A stretch of 64,000 nucleotides of DNA from Cinclus cinclus. Lineage: Eukaryota; Chordata; Aves; Passeriformes; Cinclidae. Position numbers and translations under genes: made by a program. The notes under the pieces are model-generated. The model did not search any database, had not been told where the DNA came from, and saw nothing but the letters and a program-made list of their open reading frames with translations. The stretch's first letter is position 1, and each line of letters opens with the position of its first letter. The DNA is taken from the NCBI RefSeq assembly GCF_963662255.1, contig NC_085049.1:58203158-58267157 (forward strand). Reading direction: 5' to 3'. This document shows positions 1-12,515 of the stretch, one piece after another.

Positions 1-3000
1 TTGCAAAGCCCAGAGGTGCTGTGGTGGACACTCGGTAAGGGCAGAAGTTCAGACAGGGCAGGGAATGTGTGCCTAAGGGTGTCTGGAGAGCTGCAGGGCT
101 GGGAGCCCCCATCACATCCCCACGTGGATGGGAGCAGGGAAGGAGAGGCCCCCTGAGGAACAACGGAGCATTGAGCTGCTGCCCTATCTCCCCAGGGGGA
201 GGGAAGCGGAAAGGTGATAAGAGCCCTCTCAGATGAGGAACTCCTTCTCACTTTCCCCTTTCTGTTTGCCTTTCATCAGAGATAATGAGGGTCTTGGGCA
301 GCTTACCTGGACGCTGAGCTGCAGCAGAAGGGGCGGCCACAGCCACCCCTGGACCCGTCCCCCTGGGTGGGGGCACCCCGGCACCCACAGCTGCCACTTC
401 CTCTAGTGGATTCCCACAGGAGCAGTCCAGCCACGGCCCGTCTCCTTCCCCACCATCTGACCTGTGTCCTGGAGTCTGCCTGCATGACATCCCATCGATT
501 TACATCAGTAGCTGTAACCTGAGGTGCAATTCGGAAAAAGCGAGCAAGATTATGGGCAGTAAAGCCGAGGCTGATAAAGGCGGCAGAATATTTGGGTAGC
601 ATTTCACAGCACAGGCACTAACTTCCAGAGAGGGTGTGGGAGGCATCAGAATGCCTGCCCATGCCATCCCAGATGTGCAGGCTTTGCATGGCCAGGCCAT
701 GACCTTAATTCTCAGAGGCCCTGAGTCTGTCTCCTGCCCCCATAGATGTGATGGGTTTGAATTGAGCAGAGCTCTGGGAAGAGAGGCGCAGAGAAGCAGC
801 GCTACCAAAGCATAAGTCCCTTCTGTAACCATGTGAACAATCTCCAGGAGAGGCTGATTTCCAGCTGCTTTTTCTAAACCCATCCACTCTGACTGCTTAG
901 TCCAATCCCCTTGTCCTCTGCACGACACAGTCCAGAAAATCTTGCTTGCCAAACCCTTTCCCCAGCCCGTGTTTTTGTGGCTGTGGTGCCTCCAGTGACC
1001 AATCCTTGCAACGTGGCACAGTGGAGTACAGGCATGTTACGGGATCCCTGGGGAGTGGGAAGAAGATGGGAGACTCGCAAGCAATCAGATCCAGTGTGGC
1101 TCAGGCCACTGCCAGATTTCTGAAGAGAGGCTCAGCTGCACAGTGTTTGAGAGCCCCAGAGCAAGGGTGGGCTTGCCTCCCCTCAGCAGATGTGGCTGAT
1201 GAAGTTTGTCTGGAGATTTGGGCTGTGGTGGTGCCCCAGCTCCGCACCTCCCTGCCTGCACCTGCTTGACAAGAGCCAGGACATTGGTCACTGAGTCTGG
1301 CAGCTCAAGAGGGATACTCTGTCAGCTTGAGGTGGGCACAGACATCCAGGCCAGGGTCTACCCATTGGTGTGAAGAAGCAAATGGGAGGGAAAAAACCAA
1401 AAATAAAAGCCTGGGTGGTGGAGAAAGAAGACCAAAGCGTGAAGCTGGTGTTTTATCCTTGGTCTGGGATCAAACCTTTGGAGAGATCAAACCATGAGAG
1501 GGATCCTTACTCTGTCCAGAGGAAGCTCTGAGAATGTCCCCTTGGTGCTGCAAAAGATCACAATTCTAATTCAGTCCTTTTAGGAAGGGACCTCTTCAGC
1601 ACAGCTTCCAGTGAGATGGCTTGGAGATTTCTCTGTCCCCTGGGATTGCCAGTCCTTGTCACCCAGTGATGGCTAATGCCCAGTCCCCTGGGGTGCTGTA
1701 GCTAGGACACACATGCTGGGATGCCCAGGGATGGATGGGCTTCTGGCTTTCAGCTACCCTGGCCTCTGATTCATTCCTGCTGTTTGTTGCCAGTCCTTGC
1801 CAAAGGGAAGACTGAAGAGAACATGGGAAGAGAGGATGACTCACCCTGAAAGCCCAGGTGGCTGAGGGATACCTGAGGGCTTCCGGCATCACAGGAAAGT
1901 GGTAGGAAGGGCAAACATTCCCAGAGAAGCCATGCAAAATAACAGTAGGAGAACAGGGTTTCCCTGCTGCATTGTGTGCCTGTGCACCTGGGAATCTCAT
2001 CAAGCCCACGTGGCAGAGTGAGCTCATAGCTCATAGGGTGGGAAGGCAAAACCCAGAGCCTTTGTCTGCCCTCAAGTCCCATCCTGCCATTGCTTTGGCT
2101 CCCTGTTGTGCTGCCAGTGTTAGTAACTCGTAAGTGGCATCACCCTGACCCACTGGTGGTGGGATGGGGAGGTAGGATGGTCCCCAGGATGTACGTTCCT
2201 GAAGGTGCAGGCATTCCTTCACCAGCATCTGTCACCTCCCTGCCACAGCCACCTCTGTGCCAGCACCTCCAGAGACCAAATGCTCAGGGGAAGAGGGGAG
2301 GACACATGACTTGGGAGAGCAGAAAAAAGGGAGGAGGGACAAGAAGGTATGGATGAGGGCAGTGGAGATGGTGGTGTAGCCGAGGGATAGCTTGGGGCTG
2401 GGTTTCGGAGGAGTAGATGAAATGGAGGTGGAACCACTGCTAATGAATACTGTATTCGACCTGGCAATTGAGATAGATCGTACACAAGATTAGAGGTCAT
2501 GGAAAGTGTATTACGAGCTCTGCATTGCTTTTATTCACTGGAGACTGTTGGAAAAACAAGCAGGAAGGCAGTACAATGGGTCCCTCAGCTACGGACATCT
2601 CAGCACACATTTGAAAGACAATGGAGAAAACTATTAACTCCAAGAGTCCTCTATCCTGTCTCCAGTAAGATGCATTCCTTGTTTGGCCTGGATAGGAACT
2701 AGGGATCAAACAGACAAAGCCAATTTAAAAAAAAAATTGTAGAAATTTCTTCAGGGGAAAAAGGGGGTTGGGTAGAGGGGAAGAATGACGCAGCTGCCAG
2801 GATTAAGCACAGCCTGAGTAAGGGACTTCAGCAGATGTTGACTGGCAAAGGAAGGCAGGTTTGCACATAGCCTGGTGCTGTGGGATCTCTCTATCCTGGA
2901 TATGGAATACTTTATTTTGGTCTGGCTACTGGTTCCCAGCATTCTGAGCCAGGGCTGCAGAGTGATCCCATCCAACCCCAGAGAGGTTCAGGCACTGGGG

Positions 3001-3835
3001 AGCAGCAAGGAGGTTCCTGGGGACCCACAGCTTCTCACTCAGGCACTTGGCCTTGACTGGAAGGACTAGGTCAGAAACATCTTTGCTTGAGGTGTCCTCA
3101 AAGGTCTCTCTGGGAGGGAAATCTGCATCCTGTCACTTGTCTTAATTAAATAAATGATCTAATGAAATTGCTCTTCCATCAGTATTCCTCTTTCTGACAA
3201 CAGATGGTGGCTTCCTTTCCCGGGAACCAGGAAAGCTGTGCATCTCTCAAGTTCTGCCACATTCTTGCTCATGGCCACAGCCCCCTCTCTTTAGATAACC
3301 ATCAGCATTTCACAGGGCTCTGGTGCAGATTTCAAGCAGTCCCATTTGTCCATTGGGTGACTGAAGGGACCCCCTAAGGGACTGCCCCACCTTCCCTGCC
3401 TGAAGTGACCTGAGTCTTCCAGCCGTAACTTTTCTGCTAGACAGGGCAAGCCAAAAGGTATGGGCACAGCCCCTCAGGACTTCTGATCCCTGTGCTGGCA
3501 GGGCTTCCCCACCTCCCTGGGAAAGCCCTGATGGAGTTCACAGTTACTTGAGACATGGCAAGCTCATGCTCAGTTGGGCAGTGGAATTGGACAGACTAGT
3601 GTGCTTGAAGAGTCCAACATGATGATCAGGCTGGCTCCTGCTTCCTCTGCTGCTGCAGTACAAGCCTGTTTGCTTTTCCAAACCCCTAAAACCCATCACA
3701 TTATCTCTATGGCTTCTCACAAGTCAGCAACCTCATGACTCTGCCATTACACCACACCCTGCTCAGTCTTGACCCATGTTTATCCTCTTTGTTTGGGCTT
3801 AGAAGATGTCATTTGCTGCTCCTCATGTTGAAGTG

Positions 3836-3864
3836 AAAAAAAAAAAGGGGGGGGGCAGGGGGGG
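3836..3864. repeat. Homopurine tract, A11 then G9 and G7
   Basis: A run of eleven A is followed directly by nine G, then CA, then seven G. It is an ordinary homopolymer tract in the intergenic DNA and a likely place for length polymorphism or sequencing error. Confidence 0.9.
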
Positions 3865-6800
3865 AAACCCATGCTGCAGTCAGAGGAGGGCCAGGAAAAG
3901 TGATGGAGCTGGGGTGAGGTTTGGAGCAACCTCTCCTGCTGCAAGCGACCCCCTCACCACTGCTCCCCGTGGAGCCCTGGGGAGGTACGGCCACATCTTG
4001 GCTCTGGAGGAGAGGGGATATCCTTAACATCATTTCTTAAGGTATTTTGGCCAAGCATCCTGTCCCCTCTTCCTCTCCCTGAGTTCTTGTCATCTGCAAT
4101 GGCCAGTGACCTCAGCTTGCACAACAGATTGTTGAATTCAGAGGTATGAGACCTCCCTACTGTTCCTTCTGGGCCTGTGGGCTGCTTGGTTCATTTCCTA
4201 AGTCTAGAAATAACCTGTTATTTCAAAAGATCCATCCCAAATTTGAAATTAGTCTCCTCAATAATGCTGTTTTTGTTGTTTGGACTCATATCCCCCCTTC
4301 TTGTTCCAGCCTGGAAGGTCTCAGACTCTAATTGAACCATGGGTTGGTGGGGTGCTATGAGGTTGCAAAGACCTGGAGAGTCTGCAGCTGAACAGATCCT
4401 CCCTGAAGAAAAACAAAGATTTTGCCATTTTCTACCTTCCCAGCTTTCCCTCACATACCTCAGCAGCCCATTTCCATTGCCTCCTGTTCTTCAGCCTTGC
4501 TTTTGGAGTTACTTGAGCACCTACTCAATGATTGCTCAAAGAGAATTCTTCCTTGATCCAAAAAGACCCCTGCTCTAACCTCCATTCAGCACATGCCATT
4601 GCTGATCTCCCCTTTCTCTGTATGCCCTTCGATGTGTTCTTTCCCAGCCCTAGGTTTGTTCTGCAGAAAAATGCGCCTCCATCCCTGCTCTCCAAGACAC
4701 CCCAGCCCCTGACTACATGCTACTCTCTAGGAGCACCTTATCTTCATGATTCCCATTCCTGAGCTCGGCAGCCTCACCCCTCCTTCACCACTTGCCCCAG
4801 GAAACACTGCTCAGCATGAAGAACATCAGTCCTGGATTTACGAGCAGATCGGCATTTATCTCATGCTGGGTTCCATCCCTCAGAGTCCAACACACATCCT
4901 TAAACCCCTTGTATTCTGCATTAACATCTTTGCCCAGACCTTCTAAAGGGCCAAACAGGAGAGGAAGCAATAGTGTCCAAAGAGCATGAAACCTCTGTGT
5001 CATGGTCTTATCCACTCATCCTTCACGGATGCCGAGAAGTCCGGCTGTGCAACACTGCATGAGGCAGGGGCTGCACGGGGAGCAACACGAGGTATGTAGG
5101 ATTGGAATGTGTGCAAAAGGCCAGGATGTGCCAGTGATAGATGCAGAGCATCTATTTCCTACATCCTGAGTTCCCAGTTTCCCACCTGGGTCCCACAGAG
5201 CATCCTACAGGACACCCCACACCTGCAGCATCCTCCCTGTAACTGGAAGCTCATGAACCACCCACTCACCGTGGCTTTCCCTGCCCTCCCAGGTGGCCAA
5301 GCCCTGCCTGCCTGGCAGAGCTGGGCTTCTGGATTCACATATGCAGAGTGAATGTGGCCCATCCAGGAGGAAGAGCAGGTGTGGATAAATTTGGAGGCGG
5401 AAGAGTCCTTGCAGCCTGGAGGAAACCAGCTGCCAGTGCTGGGGTAGGTAGCTCAGGGGAGGCAGCAGCAGCAGAGCACAGGGCAAGACTGCAGGAGCTG
5501 GGGGAGGCTCCAACGAGGAAGTCAATGAAAAGCATCTGGAGATTTGAGGTCAGGTAATTCCTCATATAGCAGTTCCTGCACCGCTCTGGGAACGGACAAA
5601 CAAGGCTTTCCTTCCTCCCAGCTTCCTCCTCCTCAGCAGCTCTCCTTTTCAGGAGAGGCAGCCAGCCAGCCCTCTCCTCCCACATCGATGGCTGCATCCC
5701 TAGGGGTGACTCACCTGGCCCTTGCTGTGCTCCAGGGCTTTGCCCACCTCCCTGCCCTGCCGTGGGACATGTGAGCAGCGTGGGCACAGGGACATGCCCG
5801 GGGCTCACACAGGGCAGCCACCGCTGCTGTCCCACAGTGGCACAGGGTGGCCAGGCAGCAGCTGGCACAGCTTCGGGCAAAAGCTGGAAATCACCTGCCA
5901 GCCTCCCAGTGCAGTGGGGTGTGGCTGCTATTTTAGGCTGGCAAAGCACAGGAGAATGGATCTGAAATCTCCCTGCAAAGCTGCGGTGGGCACTCAACCA
6001 GGTGTCAGCTCCAGCACTGGCGAGCCCGAGTGGTGGTGCTATTTTAAGAATGTATTCTTTTTCTCTGCTAGGCTATTTTTGCAGGCTGAGTAGGTACCAA
6101 AAGGACCCAGATATGTTGCAGATAAGGGACTGGTGACATTTTGACGCTAATGTTCCAGCCACAAACACTGCTCGAAAAGACAGACCCTGGGGACTGGAGG
6201 TACTCCTGGCAGCAGCAGCATCCTGGCTGTGCTGCCCTTTCTGCAGGCAGCAGGGTAGAGGTGCTGTAAGCTTCCCCCAGCAGTGCTGTCCCAAATGCTC
6301 CCATGGTCCCCAGGGTCCCACAGCATCACTCAGCTTCATGACACCACTGATGAGGGAAGTCCTCCTCCCTGGCTCTGGAGCAGGCAGTGCACATGCTATG
6401 GGGATGGGGTTAAGGAAGGGAGGGGGGTCTACATCTGATGGAGTTGGAATGGGATTTTACTCCTGAGCCACAGAAGGATCTGAGATGCAAACCCTGCCCC
6501 TTGTAACAGAAAATGTGTCTTCATTACTTACAGCTTTGGTGCACATCCTCTTCCTGGAATAAGGGATGTGGGAGCTGGATAGGGGGAATTACCTTGGCAC
6601 AAGTGTGTTGAGGAGAAGGCTGTGTCCACTGCCATCACACTCCACTGCCACACGCAAGGCCAGGACTTAGAGAGCTCCCCAGCCCAGCCTGGCTGAGGCA
6701 CTTGCACTCCCTATAGGGCCAGGAGCTAGGAGACCCAAAGGCTTTGCTCTGCCCTGGGAGCATGAGTTTCCTGCCCCAGAGACACATGAAAGATCCCTTG

Positions 6801-7605
6801 GCACTAGGGATGCAGCACTCCTGACCTGCACCTTCGAGAGAGGAAGCACATGGTGGCTTCCTTAGGACCTGAAAGGTGCCATGGATGGGGACGAGGACAG
6901 GGGCAGCTTGTGACCCTGCCAAGCAGGGGGTTTGCATGCTCCTCCTGGCCCTGGGTGAGATGGATGCCAGGCTCTCTGACCTTTTTACTCAGAGTTGCCT
7001 TTTGTGCCTGTGGGACAGAGGGCCTGTTGTGTATGCAAGGCGTGGGGACAGCCCCCCTGGCATTCGGGGGTGCTGGAGGGGAGAGCTTTGAGGCAGCAGA
7101 GAGGCTGGCGCCCACGCTGCCACCGAGTGCTGTGCTGTTCCCATGGCCACCCTCGCTCCACCAGACCAGCCAAAGCTTTTGCAGCAGCTGGGGATAAAGG
7201 ACATTCCCCAGGTCACCCTCTCCATGGCTTCTCCATGGCAAGAACACCAGGCAGTGTTAGTTCACAGCTGTCTCCTCTCCTCACCTAGGGACCCCCCGAA
7301 GACTCTTTGCACCCCAGAACTCAGTGCAGGAGGTTGGGCTGGGGGAGATGGAGGTGCAGTGTGCTGGAGGGATGCGAGGTGTGCCATAAGATGGGACTGA
7401 GACTACTTGTCTGGGCTGTCTCCAGTACAAGCCCATGTCTAGCTCCCTCTGAATCTCTTTGTTCCCCTCAGTGGCGTCAGCAGCTCTTCGCTCCCTCCAG
7501 GAGATGATTCTGCTTCCGTCGCTAGCGTTTCCTGTGTTTCTCCCCCCTCACTCCCGTAGAGCCAGGCAACACCAGCACAAAAACAGGATTCGAGTGGCTG
7601 GAGAA

Positions 7606-7617
7606 TTATCTTGATAA
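7606..7617. promoter_or_regulatory. Palindromic double GATA site
   Basis: The 12-mer TTATCTTGATAA holds two convergent GATA cores (TTATC and GATAA) two bases apart. Within 100 bases upstream lie ETS-like cores (TTTCCTGT near 7529 and ACAGGAT near 7583). Clustered ETS and GATA sites are typical of endothelial and haematopoietic enhancers, and PDGFB, the expected neighbour, is expressed in endothelium. The motif is seen directly; enhancer function is inference. Confidence 0.3.
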
Positions 7618-10090
7618 CAATGACTAAGAAGACAGTCCTCTGGACGGGACCCTCCCTGGAGTCAGACCTCCAAACAGCTCACACCAGCCTTTGGCACCCC
7701 CTTCCCTGCCCTCGTGGCTACTGGTGCACAGGGGGATTTCAGGCAGGGGAGTGAGCAGCCAGAAAGGGGAACTGCTCCATGCTAGCAGATCCTCCCATCC
7801 CCACACCTTGGCCATGGTGGCCAGGCAGAGCAGCTCGGATCCTGTCCCCACTGTCCCCAGCTGCTGTCCCCATCAGCAGAGCAACAAGGTATCACGTCAT
7901 CCTCTCCCTTGCCAACCCACCTCCATTTCCCAGGGAACACGGCATTTTTGGGGAAGGGTGATCGCAATCCGTCTTCATCCAATAACAAAGCTGAAGACAG
8001 CTCTGGCTTACAGGCAGGACCAAGGGAGGTAATGCCTGCAGAGTGCTCCCATATGCAGCAGCAATACTGGACCTGTGTGTCCACCTCTCCACCCCAGGCA
8101 TGCCCAAAGGAGAGCTGGGATTGCCTAGCATCCCGTATGGACATCTGAAATTCAGGGAACCCCCACTCACTGCCCAACATGTTTGCCTGGATCATCTGAA
8201 GGAGGCCCCATCCCCAGCTGCTGGCCACCACTTCCTGACAAGGAGCTGTCACCCTCCCAGCATGCTGCTGGAGCCACGGGGGAAGCTTTGCCCACTTCAC
8301 CCCAGCACAGCTGGCCAGCACAGCTGGGGCAAGGGAAGAAGGGGCCTGAGTGAGCCTGGCTGATGGTGCCTGGAGCAAGCACTGAAGCACATGCACAGAC
8401 TGATCTGCTGGCAGGTCTGGAGGCAGCAACAAGCACTGGGAAGGAGCTGCAGAGCTGAAGTGCAGCTGGAGCCTGAAGAAGGTGCATCTGCAGCCACGCT
8501 CCAGCTTGTTGAACAAGCCAGGTCCGTGTCTGCACCGCCCTCCCCCTCCCAGGTGCTGGGCTCATCCCAGACCGAGTGCTCTCTTTGCCTCACAGACTGG
8601 GGGACAGCAAAAACTGACTCTGTGTGTGCCAGAGTGACACTCCCCTGCCTTTATGGCCTGGAAACCTTTCCACTGTGCCCCACTCTAAAAAGGAATCTGT
8701 TTCCCACTGGGGCTCTGGGTAGCTTGGAGGTGGTACAACCCAAGAGTGGTCCTAAAAATTGAAGAAGTCCTGCCTGCTGCAACATCCAGTGAACACCTGA
8801 CTCTCAGAGCTGATGGAGGGAGCAAGATACTGCCTCCAACCTTACTGATCTGCTTTACTGAACCTTCCAGCCTCAGCCCTGACCTTGTTGTTCCAAGGAG
8901 AGATCACCACTGCCCTACCTTGTGTGTGCTGGGCCTTGTAGCAACTTGTGGGTCTGAGGCCAACTAGAGACAGGAATTTGTCCTGTCAGGGTCAGGGGGT
9001 TGTGATTCCCTCATTACCATCAGTGCTGCTGATCCATAAATTCCTGGCAAGGGAGGAAATCTGATTTTTGGCCAACACAGGAGGTCTCTGACCAACAGAG
9101 GCAGGAAATAGCTACAGAGAGCGAATAAATAAATGGTGCAACTGTAGCTCTGCCTTACATGGTCTTCATGGGGAGTTTTCCTTTGTTTTTCAGGTTGGCT
9201 ATTTATACCACAGAGTGTGAAAATGATGTCAGCAAAGCCTCTGGTCCTCGCCACAAAGAAAACCAACTCTGAGAATTTTTGCAGGGCTGAGAGACCTCCT
9301 TGAGCATAAAGGTTCAGAGGCTGTTCACAAGGCTGGTGGACCTGGAAGGAAACCCCAGCTGCCGTGCAGTTCCTGAGGAGTCCCCTCTACTTCCACACAT
9401 CCAGCTCAGGTGGACAGTTGTCCCAAATCCATCTAGAATATGGCTCTGCCCTGTAAAAGTCCGTCTTGCCTAAAATGTACTCACAACCCCTTCCCAGAAC
9501 ATCTCTAACCCCTTCACAGCCTCCTTTTTCTCACTGTCTTTCTCTTTTGCTCCCTTTTCTTTCTATCCCATTCTCCATTGCAGCCTTTAAGGGTCTTTGG
9601 CTCCTGCCTGCTCATCCTGTCAGGACTTGGTCCAAGTCTGCCCTCGAGGACAGGAGAAGAAGGAGTGTGGAGTTCTCCTTGTGGGACTTTGCTACTCCCC
9701 TGGGAAATCCCAGGAGATATTTTGGAGAGCCAAACTGTTTCATCCCCATGCTTACAGGAGGTAGGAAAGAACAGAATCAGTCCAGAAGAGGAAAGTCCAC
9801 CAAGTTCAAGCTGAGCTTGTTCAGCTGTGGAAGGTGGGCAGCAATGGCCATGCTTTGGGAAAGGAAAGGAGGGATAAATCTTTCCTTCCCACCGTGTCTG
9901 TCCCCTGCAATTAGGAGTGGCTACAACAAGCCCACACCAGTCGGAGTCCCTCGGTTGCCAGCAAAGCCTCGGTGCCCATGGACAGGGGTGGCCAGCAGGG
10001 TGGGAAGGGAAAAGCCAACATGAGTTCAAGGATTGCCGGTGTACTCGAGACAAGAAAAACTCTTTCTGGTGACACATGCATCAGGTGTTT

Positions 10091-10165
10091 CCAGACGATA
10101 ACAAAACTAGCCTGAGGTCATCGATATTTAATTAGCAATGAGCTCGGTTAAACATTATCCCGGGG
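10091..10165. promoter_or_regulatory. AT-rich motif cluster, possible conserved non-coding element
   Basis: An AT-rich island in GC-rich surroundings carries GATAA (10097), a TAATTA homeodomain core (10129-10134) and TTATC (10155). Such islands are often conserved non-coding elements, but conservation cannot be judged from one sequence. Confidence 0.25.
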
Positions 10166-11440
10166 GCAGGAGGGAGGGGAAAAGGTGCTGAGTTGGAGAG
10201 AGGTTTAACTCTTTGAGGAGAAAGAGGAGGAGGGAAGGCTGCCTGCAAGGAGAAAGGGTCTCCCATCAGATTCTGACACTAGGCTGGACCCAGGGGTGGA
10301 AAATCTTTGGGGTACGTGCGTTGCTTGGGTCTCCAGGGGAAAGAGATCCTTTTTCCCGTGGAAATGAAAAGCACTACGTTGGAAAGCCCAGCTCTCCTGC
10401 ACCCCTGCAGCCCCGGAGCAGCCAAGCACGGCTGCTGGAGCAAAAGGCTGGTGAGCAGCGAGGCCAGCGGCGTGTCTGCTTTCCCTGCCGGAGCCCTCCC
10501 AGTGCCAGCCGTGCCAGCAGCCGGGGCACCGCGGCGCATTCTCTCCCATGGCTGAGTCACAGCCCCGCTACCTGTGTGGCTTCACACCTGGGTCCCTGCC
10601 CCGCTGCCGTCTCCACTGTTTCCTCTGGCACACATCCCACGCTCCTCACCGCAGAGACACATCTCAGCACCCTGGGGGCAAGGAGGAGCAGCAGGAAGGC
10701 ATGGGGGAACAGTACTGAGGGTTTTCTTTTAGGGGTGAAGGCTTGGGTTGAAGAAAAAGGGATGCTGAGGCTCGAAGTGGGGTTGATGTGCATTTTGGCC
10801 CTCTAAGCACAGCCTGAAAGCCCAGCATCCTCCAGGAGGAGATGCTGCAAAGGTACTAAAATCCAGCTATGGACGACCCTGCTCTGTCCTTCCCTAGACA
10901 CTCACACGTGCTGTTCCCTGCTACCTCCCCCCTCCATAACCCCCTCTTGGCTGCCCCAAACCTGACACCCATAATTTACCCCTAGATCACAGGGACCTGC
11001 TGAAAGATTGAGCATGAGCTGTGCTCTGAGGGGGGACATTAAAAACAGCTGTGTCTCCTGCCCAGAGCCAAGCTCCCCTGCCACACCAGCAGTCCCTCAA
11101 TACTGGGGACACCTGGGAAGAGCAGGAGCATTCCCCTGGAGGGGGAATGTAAACCTCCTTGGGAGATGGACAGGACAGCACAACATGGCTAGGGGTATGA
11201 TCAGCCACAGTTTCCATCAGCTGGCTGGTATTCCCTGGGGCCTGCTCCTGCCTAGCAGGAAAACCCCTCTTAGAGAGGACATAGGTGAATCTGGGCTGGT
11301 ATTTGCCAGTTGCTGGGTGCCAGGGAATGATTTCACTCTGCCTCAAGTAGAGCCTGAGGGATGGTTGGCCTTTACCAGTGTTCAGTGTCACCTCCCTAGG
11401 GATGCTGCATGCTGCCCCTCCTGCATCTCTGGCCACAGTT

Positions 11441-11459
11441 GTGGTGGTGGTGGTGGTCT
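11441..11459. repeat. Short (GTG)6 microsatellite
   Basis: About six tandem GTG/TGG units in non-coding DNA. No associated gene is visible. Confidence 0.8.
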
Positions 11460-12349
11460 CCTATTTCTGAGTGACTGGGAGGGATACCCAGAACAAAATG
11501 TCTTTTGGTGGAAGGGTCTGATGAGATTCCCCAACATGGCTGCATGGTGAGAACCTTGGGCTTGGATGAGGCCAGCAGCAAGAGGTTCCAGCAGCAAGGA
11601 TCCTGCTTCCACATCATCTGTGATGCAGACAACCTTCCCAGCATAGGTGTACTGCCTTCCTAGAACCTCATCCTCTCCTTATCCCTGCTTGTCACCAGGG
11701 CCTGGCACCAAAGAGGAGAGATATATGGGACAGACAGAAACTCATGCAGGCACCTTGATCTTGCTGTGGGCAGGCATACTCCTGCTTTCCTGCTCCAGCT
11801 GCTGGTGGCATCCATGGCAAAGTCCACATGTGACCCATCAAACACAGCTGAGGTCCTTCAGAAGTGGGACAGGGAATGAAGCTGAGGTGGGGAAGGTGCC
11901 ACAGTCCTAGTCCTGTACCCCTCATCTATAAGCTCTGAAAATTGTGGGGAACGAGTTGGGAAAACTTAACAAATCCCCAGTTTAGGGGCAGAATAAACAG
12001 CAGCAGCAACCCTGCAGGTCTTTGAGCGAAGGAAGAGGCTGCAGCCCCAGGCAGGGCGGAGCAGGTCGGCAGATGCAAGAATTTCATCTGTAAGGAGCAA
12101 GGAAATGTCCCGGAGCTGTTTGATCCTATTGTATGGAGGGAAGCGGGAGTGGGCGTCCAGCCTTGCTGGAACCAAACAAAGATTATAAATACCTCCACCA
12201 TCAACAGCTCCTCACCGACCTGGCCTGCCAGAGCCCCGGCTGTTGGCTGATTCCCAAGGGGAATAATGAGCTTTGCTTTCCATCCACCCCTCGAACACAG
12301 TGGCAGAGAGGAGCAGAGTGCACAGCAGAGAGCTCCAGCCACAAAGCTG

Positions 12350-12515
12350 AGGGGGGAATTACCCTGTGGAATGATAAATGTAGAGATAGCTTCTCACTGA
12401 CTGCCTTCATGGCTGTGACCAGCAACAAAAGCCCCTGTCGGCTTAATTCAGTCTCTATCACCACTGGTGTCAATAAAGAAGTTAAAAATTACATATTTAA
12501 AAAGCCCTGTGATGT
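12350..12515. promoter_or_regulatory. AT-rich island, possible conserved non-coding element
   Basis: This block of about 160 bases has low CpG content and many AT-rich motifs (GATAA near 12372, GAGATAG near 12384, TTAATTC near 12443, AATAAAG near 12475). It differs in texture from the GC-rich, repeat-poor flanks. No reading frame, hairpin or repeat family explains it. Confidence 0.2.

Noticed and set aside
5335..5997. 220-codon minus-strand frame
   Set aside because: Low-complexity, Pro/Ala/Gly/Ser-rich translation of GC-rich DNA, overlapped by equal-sized frames on the other strand, with no domain or splice signals.
7782..8516. 244-codon minus-strand frame
   Set aside because: No recognisable domain, promoter or splice sites; consistent with chance in stop-poor GC-rich sequence.
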